64,000 bases of DNA, from contig JBALWH010000008.1 in the NCBI GenBank assembly GCA_036960175.1, positions 56,775 to 120,774 of the forward strand, written 5' to 3'. The position numbers and the translations under genes are program-made. Source of the stretch: Motiliproteus sp036960175 (lineage in GTDB: Bacteria > Pseudomonadota > Gammaproteobacteria > Pseudomonadales > Balneatricaceae). Below the pieces are notes generated by a model. That model was not told the origin of the DNA, ran no database searches, and saw only the letters and a list, made by a program, of their open reading frames with translations. This document shows, one piece after another, positions 9,171-19,200 of the stretch; within the stretch, counting starts at the first letter, position 1; every line of letters begins with the position of its first letter.

Positions 9171-11765
9171 ATGAACGAACAGTACCAACCCCAGAAACTC
9201 GAAGCACAGGCTCAACAGTACTGGATAGACAACCAGAGTTTCAAGGTAGAAGAAGATTCTAGCAAAGAGACATTCTACTGCCTTTCTATGTTCCCCTACC
9301 CCAGTGGCCGATTGCATATGGGGCACGTGCGTAATTACACCATCGGTGATGTAGTCAGCCGTTACCAGCGCATGCAGGGCAAAAACGTGCTTCAGCCCAT
9401 GGGCTGGGATGCCTTCGGTCTGCCCGCAGAAAACGCAGCCATCAAGAACAACGTCGCCCCGGCAAAGTGGACCTACGAAAACATCGAATACATGAAAACC
9501 CAGCTAGGATCCTTGGGTTTTGGTTATGACTGGGACCGTGAATTAGCGACCTGCCACCCTCAATACTACCGCTGGGAACAGTGGTTTTTCACTAAGCTGA
9601 TGGCAAAGGGACTGGTTTATAAAAAAGAGGCCGAGGTTAACTGGGACCCAGTAGACCAGACGGTATTGGCTAATGAACAGGTTATCGATGGTCGCGGCTG
9701 GCGCTCCGGGGCTCTCGTTGAACGCAAAAAGATTCCCCAGTGGTTTCTGAAAATCACCGATTATGCTGATCAATTATTGGATGACTTGGATAAGCTAGAA
9801 CACTGGCCAGAACAGGTTCGCACCATGCAGCGCAACTGGATCGGCCGCTCAGAAGGTGTCGAGTTAAATTTCCATGTGGACGGCTATGGAGACCTGGAAG
9901 TCTTTACCACCCGCCCGGACACCCTGATGGGAGTCACCTATGTGGCGGTGGCTGCACAGCATCCACTGGCATTGCAAGCAGCAGAAAAAAACCCTCAGCT
10001 AACGGCTTTTATTGGTGAATGCAAAAACATCAAAATGGCCGAAGCCGATATGGCGACGATGGAGAAAAAGGGCATGGCCCTGGGCATCGAAGCCGTCCAT
10101 CCGCTGACCGGAAAAAAAGTCCCGGTCTGGACTGCTAACTTTGTACTAATGGACTACGGCTCAGGTGCGGTTATGTCGGTTCCCGGCCATGATCAGCGCG
10201 ACTGGGAGTTTGCTCATAAGTACGATCTTCCAATTAAACAGGTGATTCGTTCACTGGATCCGGCTGTGGAAGTCGATATTGATAAAGAGGCCTTTACCGA
10301 CAAAGGCGTATTGGTCAATTCCGGTAAATACAGCGATCTAGAATTTGATGTCGCCTTTAAGATGATCGCCTCTGACCTAGAAGCCAATAACAAAGGTAAG
10401 GTCACCGTTAACTACCGTTTACGCGACTGGGGAGTTTCCCGTCAACGCTACTGGGGCACACCAATCCCTGTTATCAACTGCGACAGCTGTGGTCCGCTTC
10501 CTACTCCTGAAGAGCAGCTCCCAGTGGTACTGCCGGTAGATGTTGAATTTGACGGCATCGGTTCTCCCATCAAAAAGATGGAAAGCTTTATCAACACCAC
10601 CTGCCCTAAGTGTGGTGGTGCCGCAGAGCGCGAAACCGACACCTTTGATACCTTTATGGAATCAAGCTGGTACTACGCCCGCTACGCCAGCCGCAGCACC
10701 GAAAACGCCATGCTGGATCCGGACAAGGCCAATTATTGGTTGCCTGTAGACCAGTATATCGGTGGTATTGAGCACGCCATCCTGCATCTGCTCTACTCCC
10801 GCTTCTACCATAAGCTGCTGCGAGATGAAGGACTGGTCAGCTCCGATGAGCCCTATCGCCGTCTGCTATGCCAAGGCATGGTACTAGCCGAAACCTTCTA
10901 TCGGGAAACCGAAAGGGGGGGACAGGACTGGATTGCACCTACTGACGTTAATGTTCAAACCGATGACAAAGGCCGCATTACTGGCGCCACTCACCAGCAC
11001 GATGATGAGCCGGTCATCTACGCCGGTATGTCAAAGATGTCCAAGTCTAAAAACAATGGTATTGATCCGCAGGTCATGATCGACCTCTACGGCGCTGATA
11101 CTGTGCGCCTGTTTATGATGTTTGCCGCCCCACCAGAGCAATCTTTGGAATGGTCTGACACCGGTGTTGAAGGCGCCAACCGCTACCTTCGCCGCTTCTG
11201 GAGATTGGCCTTCGATCACCTTCAGGCTGGTCCTGTCGACGCATTAGATGTCGCCTCTCTTAATGAGAAACAACAAGAAGTGCGTCGCAAGACCCACGAA
11301 ACTATCCGCAAGGTCAGTGACGATCTCGAACGTCGCCAAACCTTCAACACGGCTATCGCCGGTGTCATGGAGCTAAGCAATACCGTCAGCCGCTTCGTTG
11401 ATGCCAGCCCTCAGGGTCGTGCTGTGGTGCAAGAAGCACTAGAAGCCGCCACCCTGCTGCTAGCACCGATCACTCCGCATATCTGCCACGAACTCTGGGC
11501 TGCTTTGGGCCATGAAGACAACGTATTAGCGGCATCCTGGCCGACTGTGGATGAGTCCGCACTGATACGCTCATCGATTGAGATCGTGGTTCAGGTTAAC
11601 GGTAAGCTTCGGGCCAAAATGGAAGTGCCGGCAGATGCCGACCGTGATCATGTCCAGCAGGTTGCCCTGGCCAATGAAAACGTCATGCGTTTTACCGACG
11701 GAAAAACCATTCGCAAGGTCATCGTAGTACCCCAGAAACTGGTCAACATCGTGGTAAGCGGCTGA
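9171..11765 (+). CDS. leuS: Leucyl-tRNA synthetase
   Basis: Class I synthetase, 864 aa, charging tRNA-Leu. The HIGH-type motif is HMGH at residues 49-52 and KMSKS is at 622-626. The CP1 editing domain lies between (TTRPDTLMG), and the C-terminal anticodon and tail domains are complete. The start at 9171 (MNEQYQPQKL) is preferred over an upstream TTG at 9126, because a GAGG stands just before it and the family begins there. The TGA stop overlaps the ATG of lptE by one base, so lptE and holA are probably co-transcribed. Confidence 0.98.
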   Translation: MNEQYQPQKLEAQAQQYWIDNQSFKVEEDSSKETFYCLSMFPYPSGRLHMGHVRNYTIGDVVSRYQRMQGKNVLQPMGWDAFGLPAENAAIKNNVAPAKWTYENIEYMKTQLGSLGFGYDWDRELATCHPQYYRWEQWFFTKLMAKGLVYKKEAEVNWDPVDQTVLANEQVIDGRGWRSGALVERKKIPQWFLKITDYADQLLDDLDKLEHWPEQVRTMQRNWIGRSEGVELNFHVDGYGDLEVFTTRPDTLMGVTYVAVAAQHPLALQAAEKNPQLTAFIGECKNIKMAEADMATMEKKGMALGIEAVHPLTGKKVPVWTANFVLMDYGSGAVMSVPGHDQRDWEFAHKYDLPIKQVIRSLDPAVEVDIDKEAFTDKGVLVNSGKYSDLEFDVAFKMIASDLEANNKGKVTVNYRLRDWGVSRQRYWGTPIPVINCDSCGPLPTPEEQLPVVLPVDVEFDGIGSPIKKMESFINTTCPKCGGAAERETDTFDTFMESSWYYARYASRSTENAMLDPDKANYWLPVDQYIGGIEHAILHLLYSRFYHKLLRDEGLVSSDEPYRRLLCQGMVLAETFYRETERGGQDWIAPTDVNVQTDDKGRITGATHQHDDEPVIYAGMSKMSKSKNNGIDPQVMIDLYGADTVRLFMMFAAPPEQSLEWSDTGVEGANRYLRRFWRLAFDHLQAGPVDALDVASLNEKQQEVRRKTHETIRKVSDDLERRQTFNTAIAGVMELSNTVSRFVDASPQGRAVVQEALEAATLLLAPITPHICHELWAALGHEDNVLAASWPTVDESALIRSSIEIVVQVNGKLRAKMEVPADADRDHVQQVALANENVMRFTDGKTIRKVIVVPQKLVNIVVSG

Positions 11766-12292
11766 TGCTCAGCTTGTTCCCACGTAACCTGATCGAGCGC
11801 CGGCAGCTTCTACTGCTGGTGCCTTTGTTTTTGGCCTTGGTAATCAGTGGCTGCGGCTTCAAGCTCAGAGGGGCCGTAGACATCCCTGATTCATTGAAGC
11901 GGGTCTACTTCACTGCCAAGCAGGAATCCTCCTCAGTTCGAGCCACCAAGCGACTGCTGAAAAGTAATGGCGTTGAACTGGTTAGTCATGCCGGCGCGGC
12001 CCCCTATCATCTGGATATCTTAACCGAAACCAGCAAACGCCGAGCAGCAACCCTTAATTCCAACGCCAAGACCAAAGAATATGAACTGCGCTCGACTCTG
12101 ACCTTTCAGATACTCGACAGCGCCAACAAATCGATCCTCGAGCCTACCGAACTGATCATCGAGCGTGTTTACACCTTCGATGAAAACAACGTCAACGCCA
12201 AGGACGCCGAAGAAGCGCTGCTGCGTCGTGAAATGCACGACGACCTGGCCCGACAATTGGTCCGACGTTACTTGGGTCTAGCGACCCGTTAA
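11765..12292 (+). CDS. lptE: LPS-assembly lipoprotein LptE
   Basis: Outer-membrane lipoprotein that plugs the LptD barrel and helps deliver LPS to the cell surface. A hydrophobic leader ends in a lipobox VISGC with Cys30, followed by GFKLRG, the typical LptE start. Length 175 aa fits. Coupled to leuS by a one-base overlap and 12 bp from holA, the conserved leuS-lptE-holA order. Its lipid anchor would depend on Lnt, encoded 3 kb upstream. Confidence 0.93.
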   Translation: MLSLFPRNLIERRQLLLLVPLFLALVISGCGFKLRGAVDIPDSLKRVYFTAKQESSSVRATKRLLKSNGVELVSHAGAAPYHLDILTETSKRRAATLNSNAKTKEYELRSTLTFQILDSANKSILEPTELIIERVYTFDENNVNAKDAEEALLRREMHDDLARQLVRRYLGLATR

Positions 12293-12304
12293 GGAGTATC
12301 AGCC

Positions 12305-13321
12305 TTGAAGCTGAATCCCGATCAGTTAGGTTCACAGTTACAGAAACCGCTATTACCGGTCTATCTATTGACCGGTGATGAGCCATTGCTGATTCAGGAA
12401 TGTAGCGACAGTCTGCGCAAGGCTGGTAGAGAGCAAGGTTTTATCGAGCGCGACGTGCTGCACGCTGAACCCGGTTTCCAGTGGGAGACACTACTGGAAA
12501 AAGCTAACAGCATGTCTCTGTTCTCAGATAAGCAGCTGGTTGAACTGCATATTCCCAATGGCAAACCCGGACCCAAAGGCTCCGATATCCTTGTCAGCTA
12601 CCTAAGCTCTCCTTCACCGGACACCTTGCTAATTATTTACTGCCCGAAGCTCGATGGCAGCGCACAGAAAAGCAAATGGTTTAAGGCCATCGATACGGCT
12701 GGAGCCACGGTAACCTTCTGGCCTATTGACATCGACCGCCTACCCGGCTGGATTAACGGCCGTTTACGACAAGCCTGTGTCGAGGCAACCCCTAGTGCCG
12801 TACAGATGCTGACTGACCGGGTAGAAGGCAACCTGCTGGCTGCAATCCAAGAAATCGAAAAACTCAAACTGATTTATTCCGGCCAACAGATCACCGACGA
12901 AGATATTCTCGCCAGCGTGTCAGATAATTCTCGCTATGACCTGTTTAATCTTGTCGATACTGCCCTTAAGGGGGGCTCAGCCCGCTGCTTGAAAATCCTC
13001 CGTGGACTGCAAGCAGAAGGAGTCGAACCTACATTGTTACTTTGGGCCATTAGTCGAGACCTCCGGGTTCTGCTTACTCTTGCTCATGAATCTCAAGGTT
13101 CGGCCATAACAGAGCCTCAATTCAAGAAACATCGAATCTGGGGGAACCGTAAAGGACTGATTGGTAAAGCTTTGCGCCGAAATTCATCCCAGACGCTGTC
13201 TTTATTACTACAGAACTGTAGTGAGGTAGATCGTTCTATCAAAGGTGGAAACCCCACCTCACCTTGGATATTGCTCACTAATATCGTTCTTCAGCTAGCA
13301 GGATCCGACTCCCAAAGCTAG
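12305..13321 (+). CDS. holA: DNA polymerase III subunit delta
   Basis: Delta subunit of the clamp loader, which opens the beta clamp. The 338-aa protein shows the family opening (PVYLLTGDEPLLIQE), an AAA-like fold and the C-terminal collar region. The start is TTG, with AGGAG at 12293-12297 about 7 bases upstream; no in-frame ATG competes. Last gene of the leuS operon. The next gene begins 180 bp later with its own apparent control region. Confidence 0.95.
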   Translation: MKLNPDQLGSQLQKPLLPVYLLTGDEPLLIQECSDSLRKAGREQGFIERDVLHAEPGFQWETLLEKANSMSLFSDKQLVELHIPNGKPGPKGSDILVSYLSSPSPDTLLIIYCPKLDGSAQKSKWFKAIDTAGATVTFWPIDIDRLPGWINGRLRQACVEATPSAVQMLTDRVEGNLLAAIQEIEKLKLIYSGQQITDEDILASVSDNSRYDLFNLVDTALKGGSARCLKILRGLQAEGVEPTLLLWAISRDLRVLLTLAHESQGSAITEPQFKKHRIWGNRKGLIGKALRRNSSQTLSLLLQNCSEVDRSIKGGNPTSPWILLTNIVLQLAGSDSQS

Positions 13322-13390
13322 ATAACCCTCCTCTTGGTAAAATCCCTGACCAACTGTTTTCAAACCAGCGTTTCACTTTTAATTTTATTG

Positions 13391-13487
13391 ATTTAGCGCA
13401 AATACCCAATATCAATACACTGCGCTAGATCAACGCTAAACTTGTAAAAGGTCAGTTAAGGTAGATAGCGTGAGAATAGATTTAGCG
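13391..13487. promoter_or_regulatory. Cluster of TAGCG elements upstream of the pilus operon
   Basis: Five copies of the core TAGCG/CGCTA fall within 100 bp: 13394-13398 (+), 13423-13427 (-), 13434-13438 (-), 13466-13470 (+) and 13483-13487 (+). The first two form a perfect dyad TAGCGCA (13394-13400) and TGCGCTA (13421-13427). The octamer ATTTAGCG occurs twice (13391, 13480). The position, between holA and fimT, suggests operator sites for the pilus operon. Inference only; no known regulator is matched. Confidence 0.35.
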
Positions 13488-13500
13488 GGTTGTTAAGTAG

Positions 13501-14091
13501 ATGAAGTCTAGTGACGGATATACATTGGTCGAGATGATTGTGACCGTAGCCATAGTCGGGATACTGATCGGTATCGTGGCCCCCAGCTTTACGGGTTTTG
13601 TAAAAGACAATCGCTTCACCAGCCAGATTAATACGCTTATTGGCACAATCCATTACGCCCGTGGGGAAGCCGCTAGCCGACGCAGTATCGTTACCCTTTG
13701 CGCCAGCAGTAATAGCTCTTCCTGTAGCAATTCAAATAGTTGGGAAACGGGCTGGATCATTTTTTCGGATAGCAACAACAGTGGTAACGGCATCATTGAC
13801 GGTGCTGATGAATTAATCCTGACTCAAGAGGCACTAGAGGGTGGAAATACCCTTCGCGAATCTGGCTTTGGGTTCACCGGTGCGGGCAAAATCCATTTTA
13901 ATGCCAATGGATTTTTGTACGCAACCGACCCCAGCGCAGGCACCCTGACACTGTGCAACGATGACGGTGCTGCCGACGCTAAGGCGATTATCGTCAATAT
14001 TTCTGGTACCTCGCGGCTAGCAACGGATGATAACGACGATAATATCGTTAATGATCACCAAGGCAGTTTGAGCAATATATCATGTCCATAA
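13501..14091 (+). CDS. fimT: Type IV pilus minor pilin, GspH/FimT/FimU family
   Basis: 196-aa prepilin. A very short leader MKSSDG is cut before YTLVEM, giving the conserved Glu at +5, followed by a hydrophobic helix (VTVAIVGILIGIVAPS). Further GspH features are the early NTLIGTIHYARGEA segment and four cysteines suited to disulfides. In Pseudomonas the equivalent FimU belongs to the priming complex that starts pilus assembly. A stop codon lies directly upstream in frame, so ATG 13501 is the furthest start. First gene of the minor-pilin operon; it overlaps pilV by 10 bp. Confidence 0.88.
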   Translation: MKSSDGYTLVEMIVTVAIVGILIGIVAPSFTGFVKDNRFTSQINTLIGTIHYARGEAASRRSIVTLCASSNSSSCSNSNSWETGWIIFSDSNNSGNGIIDGADELILTQEALEGGNTLRESGFGFTGAGKIHFNANGFLYATDPSAGTLTLCNDDGAADAKAIIVNISGTSRLATDDNDDNIVNDHQGSLSNISCP

Positions 14092-14651
14092 GCACTAATA
14101 GACAGCACCCCATTTGTGCAAAAGCGAAGGCCCAACGGGGCGTAGGCATGCTTGAAGTGCTGATTTCTCTGGTGTTGTTAACCACTACCTTATTGGGTGC
14201 AACCGCCATGCAACTAACCGGTTTGCAAAACAATCGCGGCTCCTACTACCGCTCCCAGGCCAGTCAGCTGGCCTACGATATTGCTGACCGTATCCGCATA
14301 AACTCAAGCTATGCCCTGGCCAACAGCAGCAACTACACCTTTAACACTTCCTCTGATGCCCTACCCTCTTCCACCAGCTGTATTGACCAGAGCAATGGCT
14401 GTTCTGATGCCAACCTGCGGGTGCAAGATCTTCGGGAATGGAGTGAAAACTTTATCGATGTCACCAGCATCGGCCATGACAACAATGATTATGGGGCCGT
14501 ACTCCCTGGTGGCGTCGGCTCGATAACGGCGAGCGGTGCGGTATTTACGGTACAAGTAAGTTGGAGTGAAATCGACTGGAACATCGGTAGCAGTACCAAC
14601 AAAGCCAACGCAACCAAACAGTTTGTACTCGACTTTAACCTGGCAAATTGA
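14082..14651 (+). CDS. pilV: Type IV pilus minor pilin PilV
   Basis: 189-aa prepilin-like protein. The basic N-terminus ends in QRG, followed by VGMLEVLISLVLL with Glu at +5, and then the typical QLAYDIADRIRINS region of PilV. With PilW, PilX, FimU and PilE it forms the tip or priming complex that carries PilY1 in Pseudomonas. Overlaps fimT by 10 bp and is 3 bp from pilW. Confidence 0.9.
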   Translation: MSISTNRQHPICAKAKAQRGVGMLEVLISLVLLTTTLLGATAMQLTGLQNNRGSYYRSQASQLAYDIADRIRINSSYALANSSNYTFNTSSDALPSSTSCIDQSNGCSDANLRVQDLREWSENFIDVTSIGHDNNDYGAVLPGGVGSITASGAVFTVQVSWSEIDWNIGSSTNKANATKQFVLDFNLAN

Positions 14652-14654
14652 GCT

Positions 14655-15776
14655 ATGAATAACCAACCGAACTACAACAAACAACAGGGCGTTTCATTAG
14701 TTGAGCTGATGATCTCCTTAGTGATCAGCAGCCTGCTGATGCTCGGTGTGTTCGAAGTATTTCTCGGCAGCAGCAACACTGATCGCGTCGCCCATGCCTT
14801 CGCAAGAATTCAGGAAAACGGCCGTCTGGCAATGGACATCCTCAGCCGAAATATCCGTATGGCAGGCTATCAGGGCTGTATTGACCCCGCCCTGATCGAC
14901 ATGAATATCATTGCTGACGACCCACCAACTATCGATCTCGGCAATGATGGCATTAAAGGTTATGAAACAGATAGCACTACCTGGAATACTGTCAATCGCA
15001 ACGATGATCTCGATTCCATCACCGGCGTCCCTTCCGGCAGCGATGTGGTCTACGTCCAATACGTTTCCCCCTCCGGTGTCAACGTTGTCTGTAACGGCAA
15101 CGGCATCACTTCTTGTGAAGCAGTGAACGCCAATATCAAGATCAACGACAACAGCGTCGGCCTCAATAAATACGACATTGCCATCGTTTCCGATTGTGAA
15201 AATGCCGATATGTTTCGCATCGTCAACATGATCGGTGATGCCAATGGCGACGGCTATACCACCCTGGCCCATTCCAATTCGCATAATTCCTCTAACAACC
15301 TGAGTAAGCCCTATGACGAAGATGCTCAGGTAATGACCTTTGAAGCCCTGGCTTATTACGTGAAAGATACAGGCCGCAATAACGCCCATGGTGAAGACAT
15401 CTACTCACTCTATCATTTTGATGCGACTTACCATGACCCTAACGTCTCCACCATCACTGGCCGGGAGCAGGAGCTGGTAGAGGGTATCGAGCAACTGCAA
15501 ATTCTCTACGGCGAACGTCTAGCAACCGGTAATATGCGCTTCGTACCAGCCGATGGCAGTGGACTTGATTTTGCTGACGTAGAAGCCGTTCGACTGTCCG
15601 TATTGGTGGCATCAACGGAGCCCGTGTTGCAAGCAGACGACAATAAAACCTACAAGCTACTAGAGACAGATGTTGAACCTGATGGTGCTACGCTGCCTGA
15701 GACGGTTCACCCTGACGATAGGCGTCTGCGCCAAATCTTTTCCAGTACCATTTATTTAAGAAATATGGGGACCTGA
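14655..15776 (+). CDS. pilW: Type IV pilus minor pilin PilW
   Basis: 373-aa protein with a prepilin site QQG before VSLVELMISLVISSLL and the family's large C-terminal domain (RLAMDILSRNIRMAGYQGC near residues 55-75). PilW is a tip minor pilin that interacts with PilX and PilY1. The stop TGA overlaps the pilX ATG by one base. A long open frame on the opposite strand (14718-15389) is a codon-bias shadow. Confidence 0.92.
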   Translation: MNNQPNYNKQQGVSLVELMISLVISSLLMLGVFEVFLGSSNTDRVAHAFARIQENGRLAMDILSRNIRMAGYQGCIDPALIDMNIIADDPPTIDLGNDGIKGYETDSTTWNTVNRNDDLDSITGVPSGSDVVYVQYVSPSGVNVVCNGNGITSCEAVNANIKINDNSVGLNKYDIAIVSDCENADMFRIVNMIGDANGDGYTTLAHSNSHNSSNNLSKPYDEDAQVMTFEALAYYVKDTGRNNAHGEDIYSLYHFDATYHDPNVSTITGREQELVEGIEQLQILYGERLATGNMRFVPADGSGLDFADVEAVRLSVLVASTEPVLQADDNKTYKLLETDVEPDGATLPETVHPDDRRLRQIFSSTIYLRNMGT

Positions 15777-16252
15777 TGATGAGTCAGCATACACCCACAG
15801 ACATGTCACCACCTCATAAGCAACAAGGTGTTGTGCTGATCGCCTGCCTGCTAATGATTGTAATAGTGACGCTTATTGCTGCCACTAGTAGCAAAACAGC
15901 AACCTTCGAAGAGAAAATGGCCGCCAACGCACAAACCTATAACCGCACCTTCCAAGCGGCCGAAAGTGCCGTTGAACTTGGCTTCGATACAGAATCCCTG
16001 ATGTTTGAAGCCATCGATGCCTCTGATGGCTTTTCTTCAGTTGCCAGTGTAGCCATAGGCAGCTCTGGGGTTTCAGCTACAGCACAGACACGCTTTATAG
16101 GAGAAGGTATCGCCCCGGGCAACTCCCTAGGTACCGCTTCCACTTTCCGCTATGAAGTACATGGTAGCGGAGAAATGACAGACATGAATGCTAGCACCTT
16201 GATTCGTCAGGGTTTCTATCGGGTTAGTTTTGTTACATCAACGGACCAGTAA
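15776..16252 (+). CDS. pilX: Type IV pilus assembly protein PilX
   Basis: 158-aa pilin-like protein. QQG precedes VVLIACLLMIVIVTLIAAT, lacking the Glu at +5 as is usual for PilX; EEKMAANAQTYNRTFQAAE follows, the PilX N-terminal domain signature. Two adjacent ATG codons at 15776 and 15779 could both serve as the start. Overlaps pilW by one base; PilY1 follows after a 28-bp gap with its own ribosome-binding site. Confidence 0.9.
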   Translation: MMSQHTPTDMSPPHKQQGVVLIACLLMIVIVTLIAATSSKTATFEEKMAANAQTYNRTFQAAESAVELGFDTESLMFEAIDASDGFSSVASVAIGSSGVSATAQTRFIGEGIAPGNSLGTASTFRYEVHGSGEMTDMNASTLIRQGFYRVSFVTSTDQ

Positions 16253-16280
16253 CCGCTGAATGTTAAACAGGAGCAAGATC

Positions 16281-19200
16281 ATGAGAACATTAAGTCAACA
16301 AGCCCATACAAAAGTGCTCAGCTTTTTGGCCACTATCCTGATCTGTACACCCGCCTGGGCGGATGACACCGAAATTTATTTCGGCGGCTCCACTAATGTC
16401 ACAGTTAAACCTAATGTGCTATTTGTACTGGATACCTCTGGCTCCATGACCAGCACAGACAGTGGCACCACCACCCGTCTTGATCGAATGAAAGCCGCCC
16501 TCACCGATATTCTGAACAATGTTCAGGACGTCAATGTCGGGCTGATGCGTTTTACCAACCCTGGCGGCCCAATCCTGTATCCAGTCACCGATGTCGATGC
16601 AACCATCATCTCCACCGTTCAGCAAGATGCACTTAGCGGTAGCACTACATCAGCTATTAAAGACGGCACTGACGATGCTGAACAGTCTAGCGACGGCAGC
16701 ATGATCCTGAGCTCATCAACACTAGACATGACCACGGCCACTGCCAGCGCCAGCACCTCGATAACCATGCAGGTATCCTCCGGCAGCGACGATTCCGAAG
16801 AAAGAACCAACGATGGCAGTATCTACCGCAACAGTACCGATCTGGAGCTGATGGTCGGCGACAGTATTGAGCAAATAATCGGTTTACGTTTCAACAACGT
16901 CAGTATTCCTCCGGGATCCATCATTACCAGCGCCTCTCTGGAATTTGAAATCGATGAGCAGAACGCTGCTTCATCCAACGACGTAACTCTCCTCATTTCT
17001 GGTCAGGACACCGATAGTGCCGGTTCTTTCAGCACCACCGCCAACGATATCAGCAACCGCACAAAAACCACTGAAAATACCACCTGGGCAATCTCTGCTA
17101 ACCCCGCAGTAGATGCCGCGCTTATTTCTCCAAGCGTCAGCGCCCTGGTCCAAGAAATTGTTAACCGCAGTGGTTGGTCTGTGAATAACTCCATGGTTTT
17201 TATCATGGAACATATCACCGGCAGTGGTATCCGTTGGACAGAGGCCTTTGAAGGCGAACCTTCCGCCGCCGCAAAACTGCATGTCACCTATATCGACGCC
17301 ACCCCAATTTCTATCACGGCCCAGGTCAGTGCCAGTTACGATGACGCTGAGGAAGATGTAGATAATGGCCATATGAGCCGTACCAGCGGCGACCTGGAAC
17401 TCATGAAAGACGGCAATGAAGTTCAAATCGTCGGACTTCGGTTTGGCACCGTTAATATCCCTGTGGGAGCGACCATTTCCGATGCACGATTGGAATTTGA
17501 AATCGATGAAGAAAAGAGCGAATCATCCGACCCGTTGACTATCAACATTTACGCGGAAGATGCCGATAATCCGGTGTCCTTCAGCAGTAGTGATTTTGAT
17601 ATTTCAGGGCGGACTAAGACAACTGCCAACAGTGCTTGGTCCATTACCAATAATCCCGCCGTCAACAACGCTCTGATTTCGCCAAATATAAGTAGCCTGG
17701 TACAGGAAGTGGTCGACCGAGGCGGCTGGGCCGACAACAATGCCATGGCCTTTATCATCGAACATGTCAGCGGCACCGGCATCCGCTGGGTTGAATCCGA
17801 AAATGGTGAAAGCAGTGCCGCAGCAAAGCTGCATGTGACTTATCTGTCGGGATCCACCACTCCCGCTGCTCAAACTATCGGCTTGCGCTTTAGCAATATC
17901 AACATTCCTCAAGGAGCAACGGTCTCCTCGGCGGTTATGTCATTCACTGCTGATAATGCCAACACAACAACGACCAGCTTAGTGTTATACGGTGAAGATG
18001 CGGACCAAAGCAGCAGTTTTACTAGCACCGCCAATGATCTGGGCGTGGTAAGTCGCCCGCGTACAACTGCCAGTGTCAATTGGAATAGCGCAGGCACGCT
18101 AACGGCCTGGGTGAACGGTACCCAGTATCAAAGTCCGGACCTGACTTCTATCATCCAGGAAATCGTCAACCGGGGAGGATGGTGCGGTGGTAACAGCCTA
18201 TCTATCGTGGTTACCGGAACCGGACAGCGTATTGCTAAATCCTATGAAAGCGACCCCAGCCAGGCAGCTCAGCTTAGCATAACCTATGACCCGACCAGCA
18301 ACCCTAGCGGTTGCATGAACTCTGAGTTTGGCGTGAGGGTTAACAGCAGCAGCGATGACGCTGAGCAGGCAAGTGGTGGTAGCGTTGATCTGACCAGTTC
18401 TGACCTTGAGCTAGTTACCGAATCCAGCGTCCAAACGATCGGCATGCGGTTTAATAATGTTCAGCTTAATCAAGGATCTACCGTTAACAGCGCTTATCTT
18501 GAATTTGCTGTAGATGAAACTACCGCTACTGAAGCAACCTCACTGACGATCAAAGCGGAATACGTAGATAGCTCATCGACCTTTACCACGGCCAGCAACA
18601 ATATCAGCAGCCGGGCCACAACCACCGCCAGCACCAGCTGGTCTATCACGGATCAATGGTCTACCGAACATGAGTTGCAACGCAGCCCGGACATATCCTC
18701 TCTCGTAAATGAAGTTCTAGCCAGAGGCGGTTGGGCCGCGGGCAACAGCATGAGCTTTATCATTACCGGTAGCGGCAAACGGGTAGTCGAATCTTATGAC
18801 GGCAGCAACCTGGCACCACGTCTGGTCTACTACGTAAACCCAACCACCGTTCCGACCACTAGCAACACCGTGCGCAGCAAACTGATTGAAGAGGTTAACA
18901 ATCTCGATCATAAGAGCGGTACGCCTATAGTGGATACCCTCTATGAAGCAGCGCGTTACTTCCGCGGTGAAGAAATCGACTACGGCAAAACCCGCGGCAC
19001 CGGCAGTGATTCAGACAAGGCCGCTACCCGTGTATCCTACCCAGCTTCCTACACTGGCGGCACCTTGGTTCAGCCCACAGGTTGTAGCGATGACAATCTC
19101 GGCAGCAGCGCCTGTGCGGACGAGCAAATTACTGGATCTCCAATTTATACCACCCCCATCATCGAGTCCTGTCAGTCGAATCATATTGTATTGCTGACCG

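Noticed and set aside
14718..15389. Long open frame on the minus strand inside pilW (223 codons)
   Set aside because: Entirely antisense to a well-supported pilW; no motif and no ribosome-binding site. A codon-bias shadow.
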